Below the pieces are notes generated by a model. It had not been told where the DNA came from and made no database searches. It saw only the letters and a program-made list of their open reading frames with translations. Below are positions 21,866 through 34,806 of a DNA stretch of 64,000 nt, in pieces; the stretch's first letter is position 1; each line of letters opens with the position of its first letter. The translations under genes and the position numbers were made by a program. Origin of the DNA: Haemonchus contortus (taxonomy: Eukaryota > Nematoda > Chromadorea > Rhabditida > Trichostrongylidae); assembly GCA_000469685.2 (NCBI GenBank), contig LS997567.1, positions 6,713,374 through 6,777,373 of the forward strand, read 5' to 3'.

Positions 21866-23862
21866 TATAAGTCGGAAGTGGTGAAGTTCCTTAATATCTC
21901 ACGCCTTTTATCATACCATCTACGAACGCCCATCGAATTCAATCTTCTTGAGAAAAATGGACTAAATAGAAAGTAAGTTTCCAGTGAGAGGCCGAGTTGC
22001 GGCCGTTCCAGAATATATTCGGGGTCATTTTTTCCTCATTTTAATCTATTTATTGGTCGACGCTGATTGTGTTTTTATGTTTATATCGGAGTGTGTCATG
22101 CCTCAGCAATGAAAGGGTCTTGAGAAAAATTTGCATCGGTTGGGCGGAAACGGACCCCGATTTTCACACGATTGCCATGCACTTCTTGACAGTTTCCATC
22201 TTTTTTCTGTCTTATTTGGATAACCCATAGTTGTTTTCTCATAGTTATCCTTCATCCCAAATAAGTGTCATAAGAAAAACGTGTGAATCAAACATATTTG
22301 AGAATTTTCAGCGAAATCGAAAACCTCAACGCTTCTCAAACTGTGAACGATCATTATGAATTGAAGCAGAAGAGCTTTCAGACAGCATAGGACACTTTGA
22401 AAATCATTTGAAATCGAATAAATCTTTTCATAAAGAAGTAAGATCCGCCTTGATCATGGCCTGAGTAACACTTTTGATCCATCCTTCTGAAGATGCGAGT
22501 TCATTACCATGTGCAAAATGGTTCTGCTTTCTAAAAGGACGCGCAAGAGCGCGGCAAATTCGCGCTCTGACATAACGACACACACTTCACGTGCATTCTA
22601 TGTTTCGTTTTGCCTCCTTCATTTTTCTATTACTATAGTATCATAACATATGGTATATAATCGTAACATACATCGAATATCGTAACAATCCCAGCGTTCA
22701 CAACAAGTCTTACAGTAAATAGTCCCAGGCATGTCATCAAACAAAGGCAGAAAACCATTCAAAATCAGTATTGAACAAAGCTATAACTAAGATGCAACAG
22801 AGAAGCCGGTTTGGGTTAATTTACTCACAATGTAGGACAACAGAGGGAGGGTTGATATGACGGCAACGGGACAGCAAAAGCGAATCAACTTGAGTTCATT
22901 CGGAAAAGAAGTGACTCAAATATTCATTAGGTCGTCTGGAAAGTGGTTGACGGAGTTTTCGCAATAGTCTGGATCATTTCCTGGGATATTCTCGAAGTTT
23001 CCATTTAATTGCTATCAAAGGGCACTACCCTCAGTATGTGTCCCCTATTCCTTGCTTCTTCGATGTTGAAATGGACGAGTTGCTTTTCCATATTCAACCG
23101 CTCTTTTCTACGAGATCGAGTCCGTCCACCTAGCTGGTGAGGCCTGTTAAGCCTTCAAAGCAGAAACAAAATAGTCGAGAGTGTGCCGCTGTCATCATAC
23201 CAGTAAGTAATGCTTTTTGATAGCATTTCAAGAAATCTGGACTTCGAAGTAATTCTAGGCAGATACTGTCCGTACACAATAGTATGTATAGGGTAGAATG
23301 CCTTGTCTGATGGTTTTTTTTCCCAATAGCAACATCAAAAGCCTAAAAAAATTTGGTTAGCTTAAACTGGCATTAGATTTATTACAATGAATCGGGTATC
23401 AGTAAATATGTAGTACAGTAAAGAAAGGCTTCGGCTGGTTGTCATTACCAGCTCCTAGTTGAAACGCAACTCCAGAAACCAAGCACATCGTAGTTGATCG
23501 TCAAACCTCTCAGGTCCCCACGTTGAATGAAGCCGTATAAGGAATAGAAGATGAAGATACGGCTAGACACTCAGAGAACGAGTCATTTGATCAACCGAGA
23601 TCCTATGTACTTACTTATGTGCCCCTAATTACTTATGTGCTTCTCGAAGTAAAAGTAAAAGTAGGAGCAAAAAAAAGTAGCTCGGTGAGTATTTATTAGT
23701 ACTGCTGCCAACGCAAAGGCACACTATATTTGTGATGAAAAACTTGTAGCTTGTTCGATCTATAAAAAAGGTTCCTAGCTGAAGTTCAAGGAGAACGTAT
23801 CAATGTAAACCTTAGGTCCCGATGCTCTACGACAGCGAGCCCCGACCTGTAAGTAATAAACA

Positions 23863-24077
23863 TGTTGTAGGCTTTTAGCTATACATGTGGTCCACCATAG
23901 TCAATTGAAGACCACCTTTTAGGCGCCAAATTGTAGGTTTTGATCTGGTATTACTGCAATCTGACCAGGGTATTTGACCAGGCCAACTGGTATATAAACC
24001 CGACCTTTTCACTAGTTATCATTGTATCCAGTTCGACTTCTCCAGCAATAAATCTTCTCCGTCTCGACTCCACATCA
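23863..24077 (+). mobile_element. 215-bp solo LTR (copy 2)
   Basis: Begins TGTTGTAGG, ends CACATCA and is flanked by AAACA on both sides (23858-62, 24078-82), a 5-bp target duplication. Inside are TATATAAA (about 23991) and AATAAA (about 24047), in the order expected for an LTR promoter and poly(A) signal. Copy 1 has the uninterrupted site AATAAACATAAGAGACAG at ~13362. No internal retroelement region remains. Superfamily (Gypsy or Bel-Pao) cannot be decided from the LTR alone. Confidence 0.8.
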
Positions 24078-25979
24078 AAACATAAAAGACAGCTTCACTC
24101 CGTTGAAATGGGGACGCTCAGATAGGTCCATAGAAAGGACGCGACTGGATAGGAACAGAAATGAGGACATCAGGGAGGTCACGCAAACAGCCCCTGTCCA
24201 TTTGAAGATTGGGGAGCAGCGCCTCTGACGGTAAGGGCATGAGGCTGGTCGTGTATACCCGTGATGCCCTCCAACAACAATCTCACTCATACATCATTAA
24301 AAAATATAAAAAATATTTGAACCCTGCGTCACTCGCTATTAAAGTGCAGTGCCGAAAGGATCTCTTTTTGTCACCAAAAAAAGCAGGAGAGAGTCTTTCT
24401 ACAGTCATGAACTAGAAGTTCACATATGTGAAAGCGAAATATCGATTGCAAGCACTCGCCTTAGAGTAATCCGGCCATGGGTCCTGGCGCGAACGAGGGC
24501 TCACGATGCGGTGCTCTCTAACTACCTCATAAGCATCCCCGTGTCCTTGCGCCCTTTTGGACTCATCGTATATGTGAGCAAAGAAAATTTGCGTATTCAA
24601 ACAGAATTATGTCCTGAAAGGAAATATGCTGTCTGTGAAACTTTTCCGTCCACTGCATTTTATTTCACCTCAAAGTCACTGTAAGAGCTCAGTGCTCGTA
24701 GTGAGTTTACTTTTATATCATCTGTTCTGCTGCGAGTTGTAAAGAAGGAGCATACTGTAATGGTTCAGCCTCAATTTTTAATAATATTCTATTCTTTTAA
24801 ACATTTTGTAGAATAGATATTCGTAACGCACTATATTTGGAACCATGTCTTACAATTTATAAATGGGGAAAGTTTTCTTTTTTGGGTTTTCTGTCCTTGC
24901 TTGAATGGTAGCGGCAGAAAGCTGGGGCTACGGTGCCGATATGGGCTCTCCGAGGTAGGCCGATTGGTAAATTTAGTGACTCGACACGATGGTGGGATTT
25001 GGGGTGTAAATGAACTGATGCACTTTCCCAGCATCATTTCATAGTTGTTAGAGGAAGAGAAATCCTATTCATGATATCCAACCCGACAATTTTTTTTAAA
25101 GAACTCTGTTTATTGTTCCTATATACTTTTCAAAGAGAAGTTTCTAGTCCACTGTATATTTGAAAGCCATGTTACACAATTTCCTGAGAACGGGCGCTTT
25201 TTCACCAAGGAACTTTCTCAAAAACATTCTTCTTTAGAAAGTTTACTGGAATTTCCAACGTTGACTTAGAAAAGCAAACCCGCTGAGTATACGGAGCATA
25301 ACAATGTAGTAGAGGTGGTTGTGAATGCGCGTTAGTGCTTGACTGGTAGTCGGTCAAGGAATTTCAATTATGAGTCGATGCCGGTGATCGGTATCGGTTA
25401 CATACAGAGTTAGCAATGGGTGAGACTCGTGCGGCATGGGTGAGCGGTAACATGGTTCGAATGAATGGGGTACTATTGGTTACAAGTAATTTGGTGCTGA
25501 CGATTCCATACAGAGTAGTGACTTGTTTTGGAATTGGGTGTGTTGAATAGTATAAGGAATCAGCGATAATCACGATTGGTGTTCTAGATTTGTAACAATA
25601 GGTATGGTCCTAGGAGCAATGTAAAATCTTCTGGTGTCCTCCAACGCCCGCTTGCATGTAATCCTTTAGGTGAGCTCTCATTCTGAACGTTTGCGTGATC
25701 GCTCCCCCTCTAAAACAAGTCTGATTTTGAAGTCCCATGAACGTGTCATACAGTAACCCCCTAACGCAACCCCATTCATACTGTAGGCCTCCCCAGAGGT
25801 ACCTTTTTGTATATGTGACTGGCGTTTGGAGGGGTTTGAGTGTGTCTCGGATTACGGGCAACTCATTTGCGGGGCTTTTTAATCCGCCTTGCCCCTCTGG
25901 GATAGTGTGATTTTATATTAGTCCTTCGCGGCTTGAAGAAGTGAGGGAAGCGCCAAGGACCTGGATGGGAAAAGAAAGG

Positions 25980-26293
25980 TAGCACGACCCTGAGTGTTTT
26001 GGGATGTCGATCAATTCCATCAGAGGGATTCGACCACGCATTCGACTTCCATTCAGAATCGTAGCGGCCTATTGAATATGTATGAGACCTTTACAATGAC
26101 CTGTGGCAGCCAGCTGGTGTACAAGTCAGTGCTTTTATCCTCCCAAAAGAGTCTGCTATTAATTAATCGACCCCGTAGGGATGGAAGGCTTGGTTGGTCT
26201 AGAAGGATACTGAGCCAGGATTTGTATCTGTAACCGTGCATGCGTGAAGTGCGCCCTTTGCCACTATATCACCTACGCGCGGATCGGAGATCC
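25980..26293 (-). repeat. tRNA-derived SINE copy, unit 2
   Basis: Duplicate of the SINE at 15262-15580, at the unit offset of 10718. Confidence 0.65.
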
Positions 26294-26340
26294 ATAAAGC
26301 GCGCTTCTGATGCTGATTTGCGCCTCGAGCTGAACTAGGG

Positions 26341-26754
26341 CGGGTAACGGAACTTCTCCCCTATCGCGGCATTCTCCCTTGCGGTATGCGGCAAATGTCG
26401 CTGCAATTACCGTACTCACCCCGCCTCTCGCCAATCGATAGGACGCGATATTTTTCCTTGACTGGCTTGCTTTTTCACTAGATTTTACTTATTTTATTAT
26501 TATTTTATTTTATTTTTTTCACTTCTGATTCTTTTTAGTTTTCATGTTTATTAGGCTTGATTAATTAAAATAACTCCTCCTATATGAACGAAGATCAAGA
26601 CCGCATTGGAATTGAAAAGAGCGGCCAGCCAATTCAAATAATTAAAGGACTCTCTACCTCACAAATTGCGCGCTCCAATCTTTCATCGCAATCCTGCGAT
26701 GGGCGGCGGGTGCGGCGTGTGCGACGCCGTGTTAGGGGAGAAGTTCCCGGCCCC
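26341..26754. mobile_element. 414-bp MITE, unit 2
   Basis: Duplicate of 15623-16036 with the same AACTAGGG flanks. It was inherited through the tandem duplication and is not an independent insertion. Confidence 0.8.
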
Positions 26755-27590
26755 AACTAGGGCTAGTGCAATGTTGAACAGTGTTGAATGAACTTCAGGT
26801 GGCGGCTATCAGTGTGCACCCCACCTTGATGGTCCTCCTCATCTGATCTGGCCCATATTTGATGGATGTGATGGTGGTAGTTATCGCTTAACCTATTTGA
26901 AAGGGAATCGAGTCACAACTTCGTGCAGGGTTCCGCAAAATTCGCTATAACAGTCGGCATTGAACGGTATGGCTGCTTTAAGAGTCCAACGACGCGCTTA
27001 CCGACCGAGCGACCGACAGCGTTGCTGGCCACGTGTGGACAACGCAGGTCAGATTGCGTTTGATACCGCTACCTCTCACGCGGCCCTGAATGAATCCGTC
27101 CTGCCTTGTCTACACGTGGCCACTAACTTCGGTCGGTCCGTCGGCCGGCACAACGCTAAACGCGAAGCCATCCACTTACGTGTCATGTTATTAGAGATGA
27201 CGGATCTCTGGAATACCATATCTCACCGAAAAGCGATCACCAACACCTCGCAAAGTGGATAAGAGAGCTTTCTGAGCTTTCTACATCGGATCTGACCATA
27301 AAAAGCGTGCTTTTAGTCCTGTAAAAGTTGAAAGCAAAGTCTGATTCGTGCAATTTGATTCGGCATTCACTTTCTCCAAATTGCACTGATAATTATTCCT
27401 TTTTCCCTTTGAGGCACCTCTATAAAACGGTAGAAAGTAGAAAGGGACCAAGCTGGACCGTAAGCGTAACTCGAGTAAAAATACACAGCAACGTTGGAGG
27501 AAGTGGTCATGTGGGTGGGCCAAGCGCCAAATATGTTGAGATGTGTAGGTATGTGTTTATGCGGAGGTATCGAACCCTTGCCTTCCGGTT

Positions 27591-27774
27591 ATGTCAGATT
27601 CCAATTGGTTCAATGCCGAAGAGATCAATGATTTGCTTTCGAAATGGTCGTCCTCCTACTCTATCACATACGATTTTATACCCCTACAATTTACCAAAAA
27701 TGTTGAACACATCATCGCTGGTCCTCTTCAACATATCTTCAATCTGAGTCTGATGAGAGCTGAGGTACCACGTA
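27591..27774 (+). pseudogene. LINE reverse transcriptase fragment, unit 2
   Basis: Identical duplicate of 16873-17056, cut at the same TA. Confidence 0.6.
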
Positions 27775-29350
27775 CAGTACCGTTCAAAAAGAAATCACCT
27801 TCAACCTTTTTTGCCATAACTCATCTCAAACTCAATGTTTTTGACTGATTTTTTGGTATGTTGTCAACAGTAATGATATTCAATGTATCAACCACAAAAC
27901 TCACAAAAGCCCTTTTTATTTCGTTTAAAAGGCCACTTTTCACATTTTTTCTGAACAAGACAAAATAATATCAGTTTCATTTATTTGATATAAATCACTT
28001 GACTTGAACGCTATCATAATGGGGTTGAAACCTAATTAACTACTAGTCTTATACTTTGTAGTGAAGCCGTTGGCATCGATGACGGCTTGGTATCTGAGGG
28101 GCATTGGTTCGACCAACTTGTCGATCAGGCACTCATCGATTCCCTTCCATTCATCTTCAAATGGGCCAAATTTCTGAGCAGCATTTTTGAATATATTATC
28201 GGCTATCCTTTTCTTGAGTTCTTACCACGAGGGTCCACTAATGTTCAGGTCAGGGGACCGGCTAGGTGAGTCAAGGCATCGAATTTCCCGATGAGTCATC
28301 CACTCGCGCGCCCCTTCTGGATCTGTGTCTGGGGCCGTTATCTCGCTGGAAAGTCAATTTTCTTCCGTGCACACGACGGGAGAAAGGTGGCATGGATTTT
28401 TCCAAAATGCCTACGTACATCTGCTAGGCCGCAGTGGTGAGAATGTGGTGCACGAACCCATGCTTAGACTCGGAGACCATCCCCAAACCAATACTGAGCC
28501 GGCACCATACCTGACAGTTGTCAAATGGTACTTGGGGTCGGAACTTGTGTTTAAAAGGTCGTCTACGGACGAAACTCGAGTGAACCAAGCAAAAGAATCT
28601 TTGACTAGTCGCTCTAGATGACTTCGCGTCATTGGTCGAAAATCCAGTGAAGGTGCTAACGCGCCTGTTAAAGTCGAGCTCGTCTTTTTTTTCAGAGATC
28701 CAGATACTTTCTGACAAGACCTCCTCCATACATTCCAGCAATCCATAGGCGTCTGTTGATGGTACCTTAGATGGTAGCGACGTCGCCGTCGTCGATATTT
28801 AGGCCATTATATCAGAAGATGCTCGTCTGGGATCTTGAGCAGATGCACAAATGATCTTCCTATCGTCCTCAGGAGCGGCAATCCGTAACCTTCCCGTGCT
28901 GGCTCGCTTGATTGGGCCTATGGGAGACTCAACACCTTTGATAGCCTTCGTAATCGTAGACATTGGTACAGCAAACAGCCTTGGATGCTGAGCATGGGAC
29001 AGTTCCTGCTTACTGCCCCTGGCAATGGCGGAGAGCTGCTCCAAGCTCAGAAAGCGATAGCCAGAGTTTCGTCTCTTCCCTGAGAGCGATTAGCTAACAG
29101 AATAGAAGGATCACCAATATTTCTAGACTCGAAAACACAATGAATCTTACCTAGACAACATGCTCCTTTCGCAAGTTTTTTGAAAAAAAAATCACCTACT
29201 TGGCCGGAAGTGAGCCACCACCAATTCTGCATAGCAGGAGAGTCCGTGATGTTTGATAAGTGTGCTGTCGAAAAAATCGGGTAAAACGATTGAGTTCAAG
29301 ATGAGTTATGGCAGAAAAGGTTCAAGGTGATTTCTTTTTGAACGGTACTG
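27775..29350 (-). mobile_element. Tc1-like transposon, unit 2
   Basis: Duplicate of 17057-18632 with the same TA flanks and inverted ends. Its transposase remnant (28036-29044, minus) carries the same frameshifts. One difference is a T run at ~28683. Confidence 0.85.
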
Positions 29351-29357
29351 TAGGTGG

Positions 29358-31383
29358 GGGATTTCCTTTGTCACTCCGATACTTAGAAATCAACGGTGTA
29401 AGTCAGCGGATGCACTTTTCCAAAGTCATTTCATAGTCCCTAAAGGGGAATATGATGTGTAAAAGGACTAGGTTTGTGAAAAAGCGAATCCTATTCATGC
29501 TATCCAACCCGACAATTTTTCCAAATTGCTCCGCTTATTATTCCAATATATTTTTAAAGAGAATTTTCTAGTTCACTATATATTCGAAAAACATGTCTCG
29601 CAATTAATTGAAAAGGAGTTCTCTTTCACCGAGGAACATCCACAAAAACATTTCCTTTAGAAAGTTTACTAGAATTTCCAATGTTGACTTAGAAAAGCAA
29701 AGGCGCAGAATATGCGGAGCACAGCAACGTAGTAGAGGTGGTTGTGGATGCGGTCGGTGGTGTCTGCGTGTTTTTCTGAATTGTGAATCGATGCCGGTAT
29801 CGGGGTCAGTTTTATACTTAGTTAGTAGGAGGTGCGATAAGTGCGTCATGTATGAGCGGTAGGTAAAACGGCTCGAATAAACGGCATACTATTATACGAT
29901 TACAAGTGATTTGGTGTTGGCGATTCCATTCGGCGTAGTGACTTGTTTGGCTATTGGATGTGTAGAGTAGTATAAAATACTAACGGAAATTACTAGTATT
30001 TTGGATTTGTAACAAGGGTTTAGGTAAAGTCTTAAGGGCGATGTGATACCTTCTAGTTTCCGCCGACGCTCATCTTGCATAATATTCAGCAGTGGGCTCT
30101 CATACTGGGCGCTTGCATGGCTGCGAACCCTCCGAAACGAGTCCGATTCCTAAGTCCCACGAACATGTGATACAGTAACCCCCCAACGCAACGCCACTCA
30201 TACCATAGGCCTTTTTGGGGAACCTTTTTGTTGCGTCGCATATGTGACTGGTGTTTGGAGGCAATTGAGCGTATCTCGGGTTACTGTACAACAGATTCAC
30301 GCGGCTTTTGAATCCGTCTTGTCTCCCTGGAAAAACGTGATTTTATATTTGTCCTTCACGGCTGAAAAAGCTTAGGGAAGCACCATGGACGGAAAAAGAT
30401 AGGTAACACTACTCTGAGCGTCTTGGGAAGTCGATCAGCGCCGTCTAAGGGATGCTCCTTCGCATTCGGCTCCTATTCAGAATCGGATTGGCGTATTGAA
30501 TGCGTATGCGGTCCATACAATGGATTGCGGTGCCCAGCCGATGTAGAAGTCAGTAGTTTTATCCTCTCAAACGAGTCTGGCACCAATTACGACCCCGAAA
30601 GGATCGAAAGCTTGGTTCGCTCAGTTGGGCATCAGTACAGGATTTGGACCTGTGACCGTGTGCTAGAGCGCCACCTACCACTACACCACCTCTAACAGAC
30701 ATTTTATCCGATTTAGGTTGATTACGAGAGTAGACAGCCGCGAGATTCGTAATCGCTCACAAAAAAACAAGTACTAGTGGACTTGAGCAGTCACTGCTTT
30801 CATTAATGGGTTTCTGTGATTTTTACAGAAAAACTGCAGAAATTTTGAAAGCATGGCTTACGAATGCATATCCCAATGTAGTTGGTGCTTCATTAATGCG
30901 GTAGGAAATTTTGTTGAGTACCACTGCTTCCTTTTCAGGACCTTAGAAAAATCTGAAATTCTCGAACTTACGTGGCGATTCTATGGAACTTGAATAAAGC
31001 TCCACACCTCCTTGTAATGGGGAGGTGGAAATAATGCTGCATTTCGAAGCAGCATTCAGGAGAATTTGCAAAAGAGGAGTAATGTGGGCAACAGTAAGAG
31101 GCTCAACTCCGAAGCGGTCAAGTGAGGACAACCCCTCAAAAATAAGGTTTAATTAATGTATTACCTTTATTGTAATATGTGCAATTCATAAATGAAGTTT
31201 GTATAGGCTGTATTACCTGTTACCTCATTGATTATCGATTGCTTTGAGTGGGTGCAAGTTAACGTCTCCATTCCCATCTGTAGCAAGCCAGAGTAGCCCA
31301 GAAGATCGTACTAGCTCGACTAACACGGGGCACAGTATTCTTTCTCTTTGCTTGGCATAGGCAAAGGGTATCTGAGGTGATTC
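29358..31383. repeat. dispersed composite repeat, unit 2
   Basis: Duplicate of 18640-20665, including the SINE at 30408-30695. A block near 29649-29690 differs at several adjacent sites from unit 1 and looks like other family members, for example the one near 14500. Confidence 0.65.
30408..30695 (-). repeat. tRNA-derived SINE copy, unit 2
   Basis: Duplicate of 19690-19977 with the same box A and box B. Confidence 0.75.
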
Positions 31384-31398
31384 GATAAAAGAATTTTA

Positions 31399-32582
31399 TT
31401 AGGTTGATCGGAAAGGAATACGCGTTTGACATCAAAAATTTTTTGTCGTAAAAACGAAACTAAACAAGATCAATTCAAAAGATATTCTACTTTACTATCA
31501 ATGACTTGTTGCCCACGTTTACGGGAAGAATTGATTCTTCATCTGAAGAGCTCGGCCGGCTGCGACTCAAAGTAGTTGGACACCGTGAGTTGGACTTTTT
31601 CGCGGTTTTTGAATTTTCCTTCGGCAAAGGAGTGCAGCATTGACTGGAACAAATGGTGATCGGATGGTGCGAGATCTGGGCTGTATGGCGGATGAGCCAG
31701 TACTTCCCAGCCCAATTCCTCTTTTTTTTCAAGGTGGTTTTCGCAACGTGTGGACGAGCGTTGTCGAGGAGGAATTTTGTCGACTTCATTTCGACACCTT
31801 GACGACGCAGTGCTCGATCCACGCGGTTCAACTGATCTCCATAAATGTCCGCCGTAGTCGTTTGACCCAAATTCAGGACTTCAAACTACACTCAGCCTTT
31901 GCTGTTCCACCAAACACAGAGCATCACCTTTCTGCCGCGTGTATCCGGTTTCCTAGTGGGTTTTGGAGTATCACCGGCGTTTAACCACAGTCTCCTCCGT
32001 GTTGTGTTGTCGAAGCAGATCCATTTTCCGTCTGATGTTAGACTAGAGTTAAAAAACCACTGTTTTCGGAGCGATGAAGAAGAATTCCGGCAATCTCCAC
32101 TCGTTTCGCCTGGTTTGCGTCGCTCAGCTGGTGCTGTACCCATTTTCCGCAGCTGTTCGACTTGCCAATTGCCAGCAAATGCTCATGGATGGTAGAGTTT
32201 GAGCAGCCAACATGTGTTGCCAGTTCTCGGGTGGTTTGGTGTGGATCCAATTCAATGACGGTCTTCAACACTTGAGGCTTATTCTTCTTCTTCGCCGTAT
32301 ATTTCAGATATGGCACGATGAGGTTCAGCAGCCGAATTTCCTTGCTTGAAGTTGTACCACATGCAAGCCCGCAAAAGGAATTTTTGGTCAAACACCTTTT
32401 AAACCTGTTTTTCTCAGAAAAAACAGATATAGCCAAAAATACATTGAACGATGTGCAACGGAAACCTTTTCCTAGTAGACAAACCTGTTCTGTAGACAAA
32501 CCTGTTTTGGAAAATCTCCAATAGTAGTAGAGATATGAGTGGACTAATTCAACGCGCATTCCTTTCCGAACAACCAACCTAA
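31399..32582 (-). mobile_element. mariner transposon, unit 2
   Basis: Duplicate of 20681-21865, one base shorter because a T run near 31730 has eight instead of nine T. This puts the block after the second catalytic Asp out of frame, so this copy is further decayed. Confidence 0.85.
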
Positions 32583-34591
32583 TATAAGTCGGAAGTGGTG
32601 AAGTTCCTTAATATCTCACGCCTTTCATCATACCATCTACGAACGCCCATCGAATTCAATCTTCTTGAGAAAAATGGACTAAATAGAAAGTAAGTTTCCA
32701 GTGAGAGGCCGAGTTGCGGCCGTTCCAGAATATATTCGGGGTCATTTTTTCCTCATTTTAATCTATTTATTGGTCGACGCTGATTGTGTTTTTATGTTTA
32801 TATCGGAGTGTGTCATGCCTCAGCAATGAAAGGGTCTTGAGAAAAATTTGCATCGGTTGGGCGGAAACGGACCCCGATTTTCACACGATTGCCATGCACT
32901 TCTTGACAGTTTCCATCTTTTTTCTGTCTTATTTGGATAACCCATAGTTGTTTTCTCATAGTTATCCTTCATCCCAAATAAGTGTCATAAGAAAAACGTG
33001 TGAATCAAACATATTTGAGAATTTTCAGCGAAATCGAAAACCTCAACGCTTCTCAAACTGTGAACGATCATTATGAATTGAAGCAGAAGAGCTTTCAGAC
33101 AGCATAGGACACTTTGAAAATCATTTGAAATCGAATAAATCTTTTCATAAAGAAGTAAGATCCGCCTTGATCATGGCCTGAGTAACACTTTTGATCCATC
33201 CTTCTGAAGATGCGAGTTCATTACCATGTGCAAAATGGTTCTGCTTTCTAAAAGGACGCGCAAGAGCGCGGCAAATTCGCGCTCTGACATAACGACACAC
33301 ACTTCACGTGCATTCTATGTTTCGTTTTGCCTCCTACATTTTTCTATTACTATAGTATCATAACATATGGTATATAATCGTAACATACATCGAATATCGT
33401 AACAATCCCAGCGTTCACAACAAGCCTTACAGTAAATAGTCCCAGGCATGTCATCAAACAAAGGCAGAAAACCATTCAAAATCAGTATTGAACAAAGCTA
33501 TAACTAAGATGCAACAGAGAAGCCGGTTTGGGTTAATTTACTCACAATGTAGGACAACAGAGGGAGGGTTGATATGACGGCAACGGGACAGCAAAAGCGA
33601 ATCAACTTGAGTTCATTCGGAAAAGAAGTGACTCAAATATTCATTAGGTCGTCTGGAAAGTGGTTGACGGAGTTTTCGCAATAGTCTGGATCATTTCCTG
33701 GGATATTCTCGAAGTTTCCATTTAATTGCTATCAAAGGGCACTACCCTCAGTATGTGTCCCCTATTCCTTGCTTCTTCGATGTTGAAATGGACGAGTTGC
33801 TTTTCCATATTCAACCGCTCTTTTCTACGAGATCGAGTCCGTCCACCTAGCTGGTGAGGCCTGTTAAGCCTTCAAAGCAGAAACAAAATAGTCGAGAGTG
33901 TGCCGCTGTCATCATACCAGTAAGTAATGCTTTTTGATAGCATTTCAAGAAATCTGGACTTCCAAGTAATTCTAGGCAGATACTGTCCGTACACAATAGT
34001 ATGTATAGGGTAGAATGCCTTGTCTGATGGTTTTTTTTCCCAATAGCAACATCAAAAGCCTAAAAAAATTTGGTTAGCTTAAACTGGCATTAGATTTATT
34101 ACAATGAATCGGGTATCAGTACAATGAATCGGGTATCAGTAGTACAGTAAAGAAAGGCTTCGGCTGGTTGTCATTACCAGCTCCTAGTTGAAACGCAACT
34201 CCAGAAACCAAGCACATCGTAGTTGATCGTCAAACCTCTCAGGTCCCCACGTTGAATGAAGCCGTATAAGGAATAGAAGATGAAGATACGGCTAGACACT
34301 CAGAGAACGAGTCATTTGATCAACCGAGATCCTATGTACTTACTTATGTGCCCCTAATTACTTATGTGCTTCTCGAAGTAAAAGTAAAAGTAGGAGCAAA
34401 AAAAAGTAGCTCGGTGAGTATTTATTAGTACTGCTGCCAACGCAAAGGCACACTATATTTGTGATGAAAAACTTGTAGCTTGTTCGATCTATAAAAAAGG
34501 TTCCTAGCTGAAGTTCAAGGAGAACGTATCAATGTAAACCTTAGGTCCCGATGCTCTACGACAGCGAGCCCCGACCTGTAAGTAATAAACA

Positions 34592-34806
34592 TGTTGTAGG
34601 CTTTTAGCTATACATGTGGTCCACCATAGTCAATTGAAGACCACCTTTTAGGCGCCAAATTGTAGGTTTTGATCTGGTATTACTGCAATCTGACCAGGGT
34701 ATTTGACCAGGCCAACTGGTATATAAACCCGACCTTTTCACTAGTTATCATTGTATCCAGTTCGACTTCTCCAGCAATAAATCTTCTCCGTCTCGACTCC
34801 ACATCA
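34592..34806 (+). mobile_element. 215-bp solo LTR (copy 3)
   Basis: Duplicate of 23863-24077, same TG...CA ends and AAACA target duplication. Confidence 0.8.

Larger units (their letters stand above)
14225..24942. repeat. tandem duplication unit 1 (10.72 kb)
   Basis: This interval is repeated almost base for base at 24943-35672, offset 10718 and rising to 10730 after small indels. Differences are scattered single bases, homopolymer changes and a few clustered patches. It holds the right half of repeat copy 1, the Tc1-like element, a second composite repeat with SINE, the mariner and the left half of repeat copy 2. The junctions fall in a ~65-bp stretch identical in all three repeat copies (14225-14289, 24943-25007, 35673-35737). 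Confidence 0.9.
21970..27567. repeat. 5.6-kb repeat, copy 2 (hybrid)
   Basis: The left half (21970-24942) is nearly identical to copy 3 and shares its solo LTR. The right half (25008-27567) is nearly identical to copy 1 and shares its MITE. The switch lies within 24943-25007. This is the structure expected for the recombinant junction of an unequal exchange. Confidence 0.85.
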
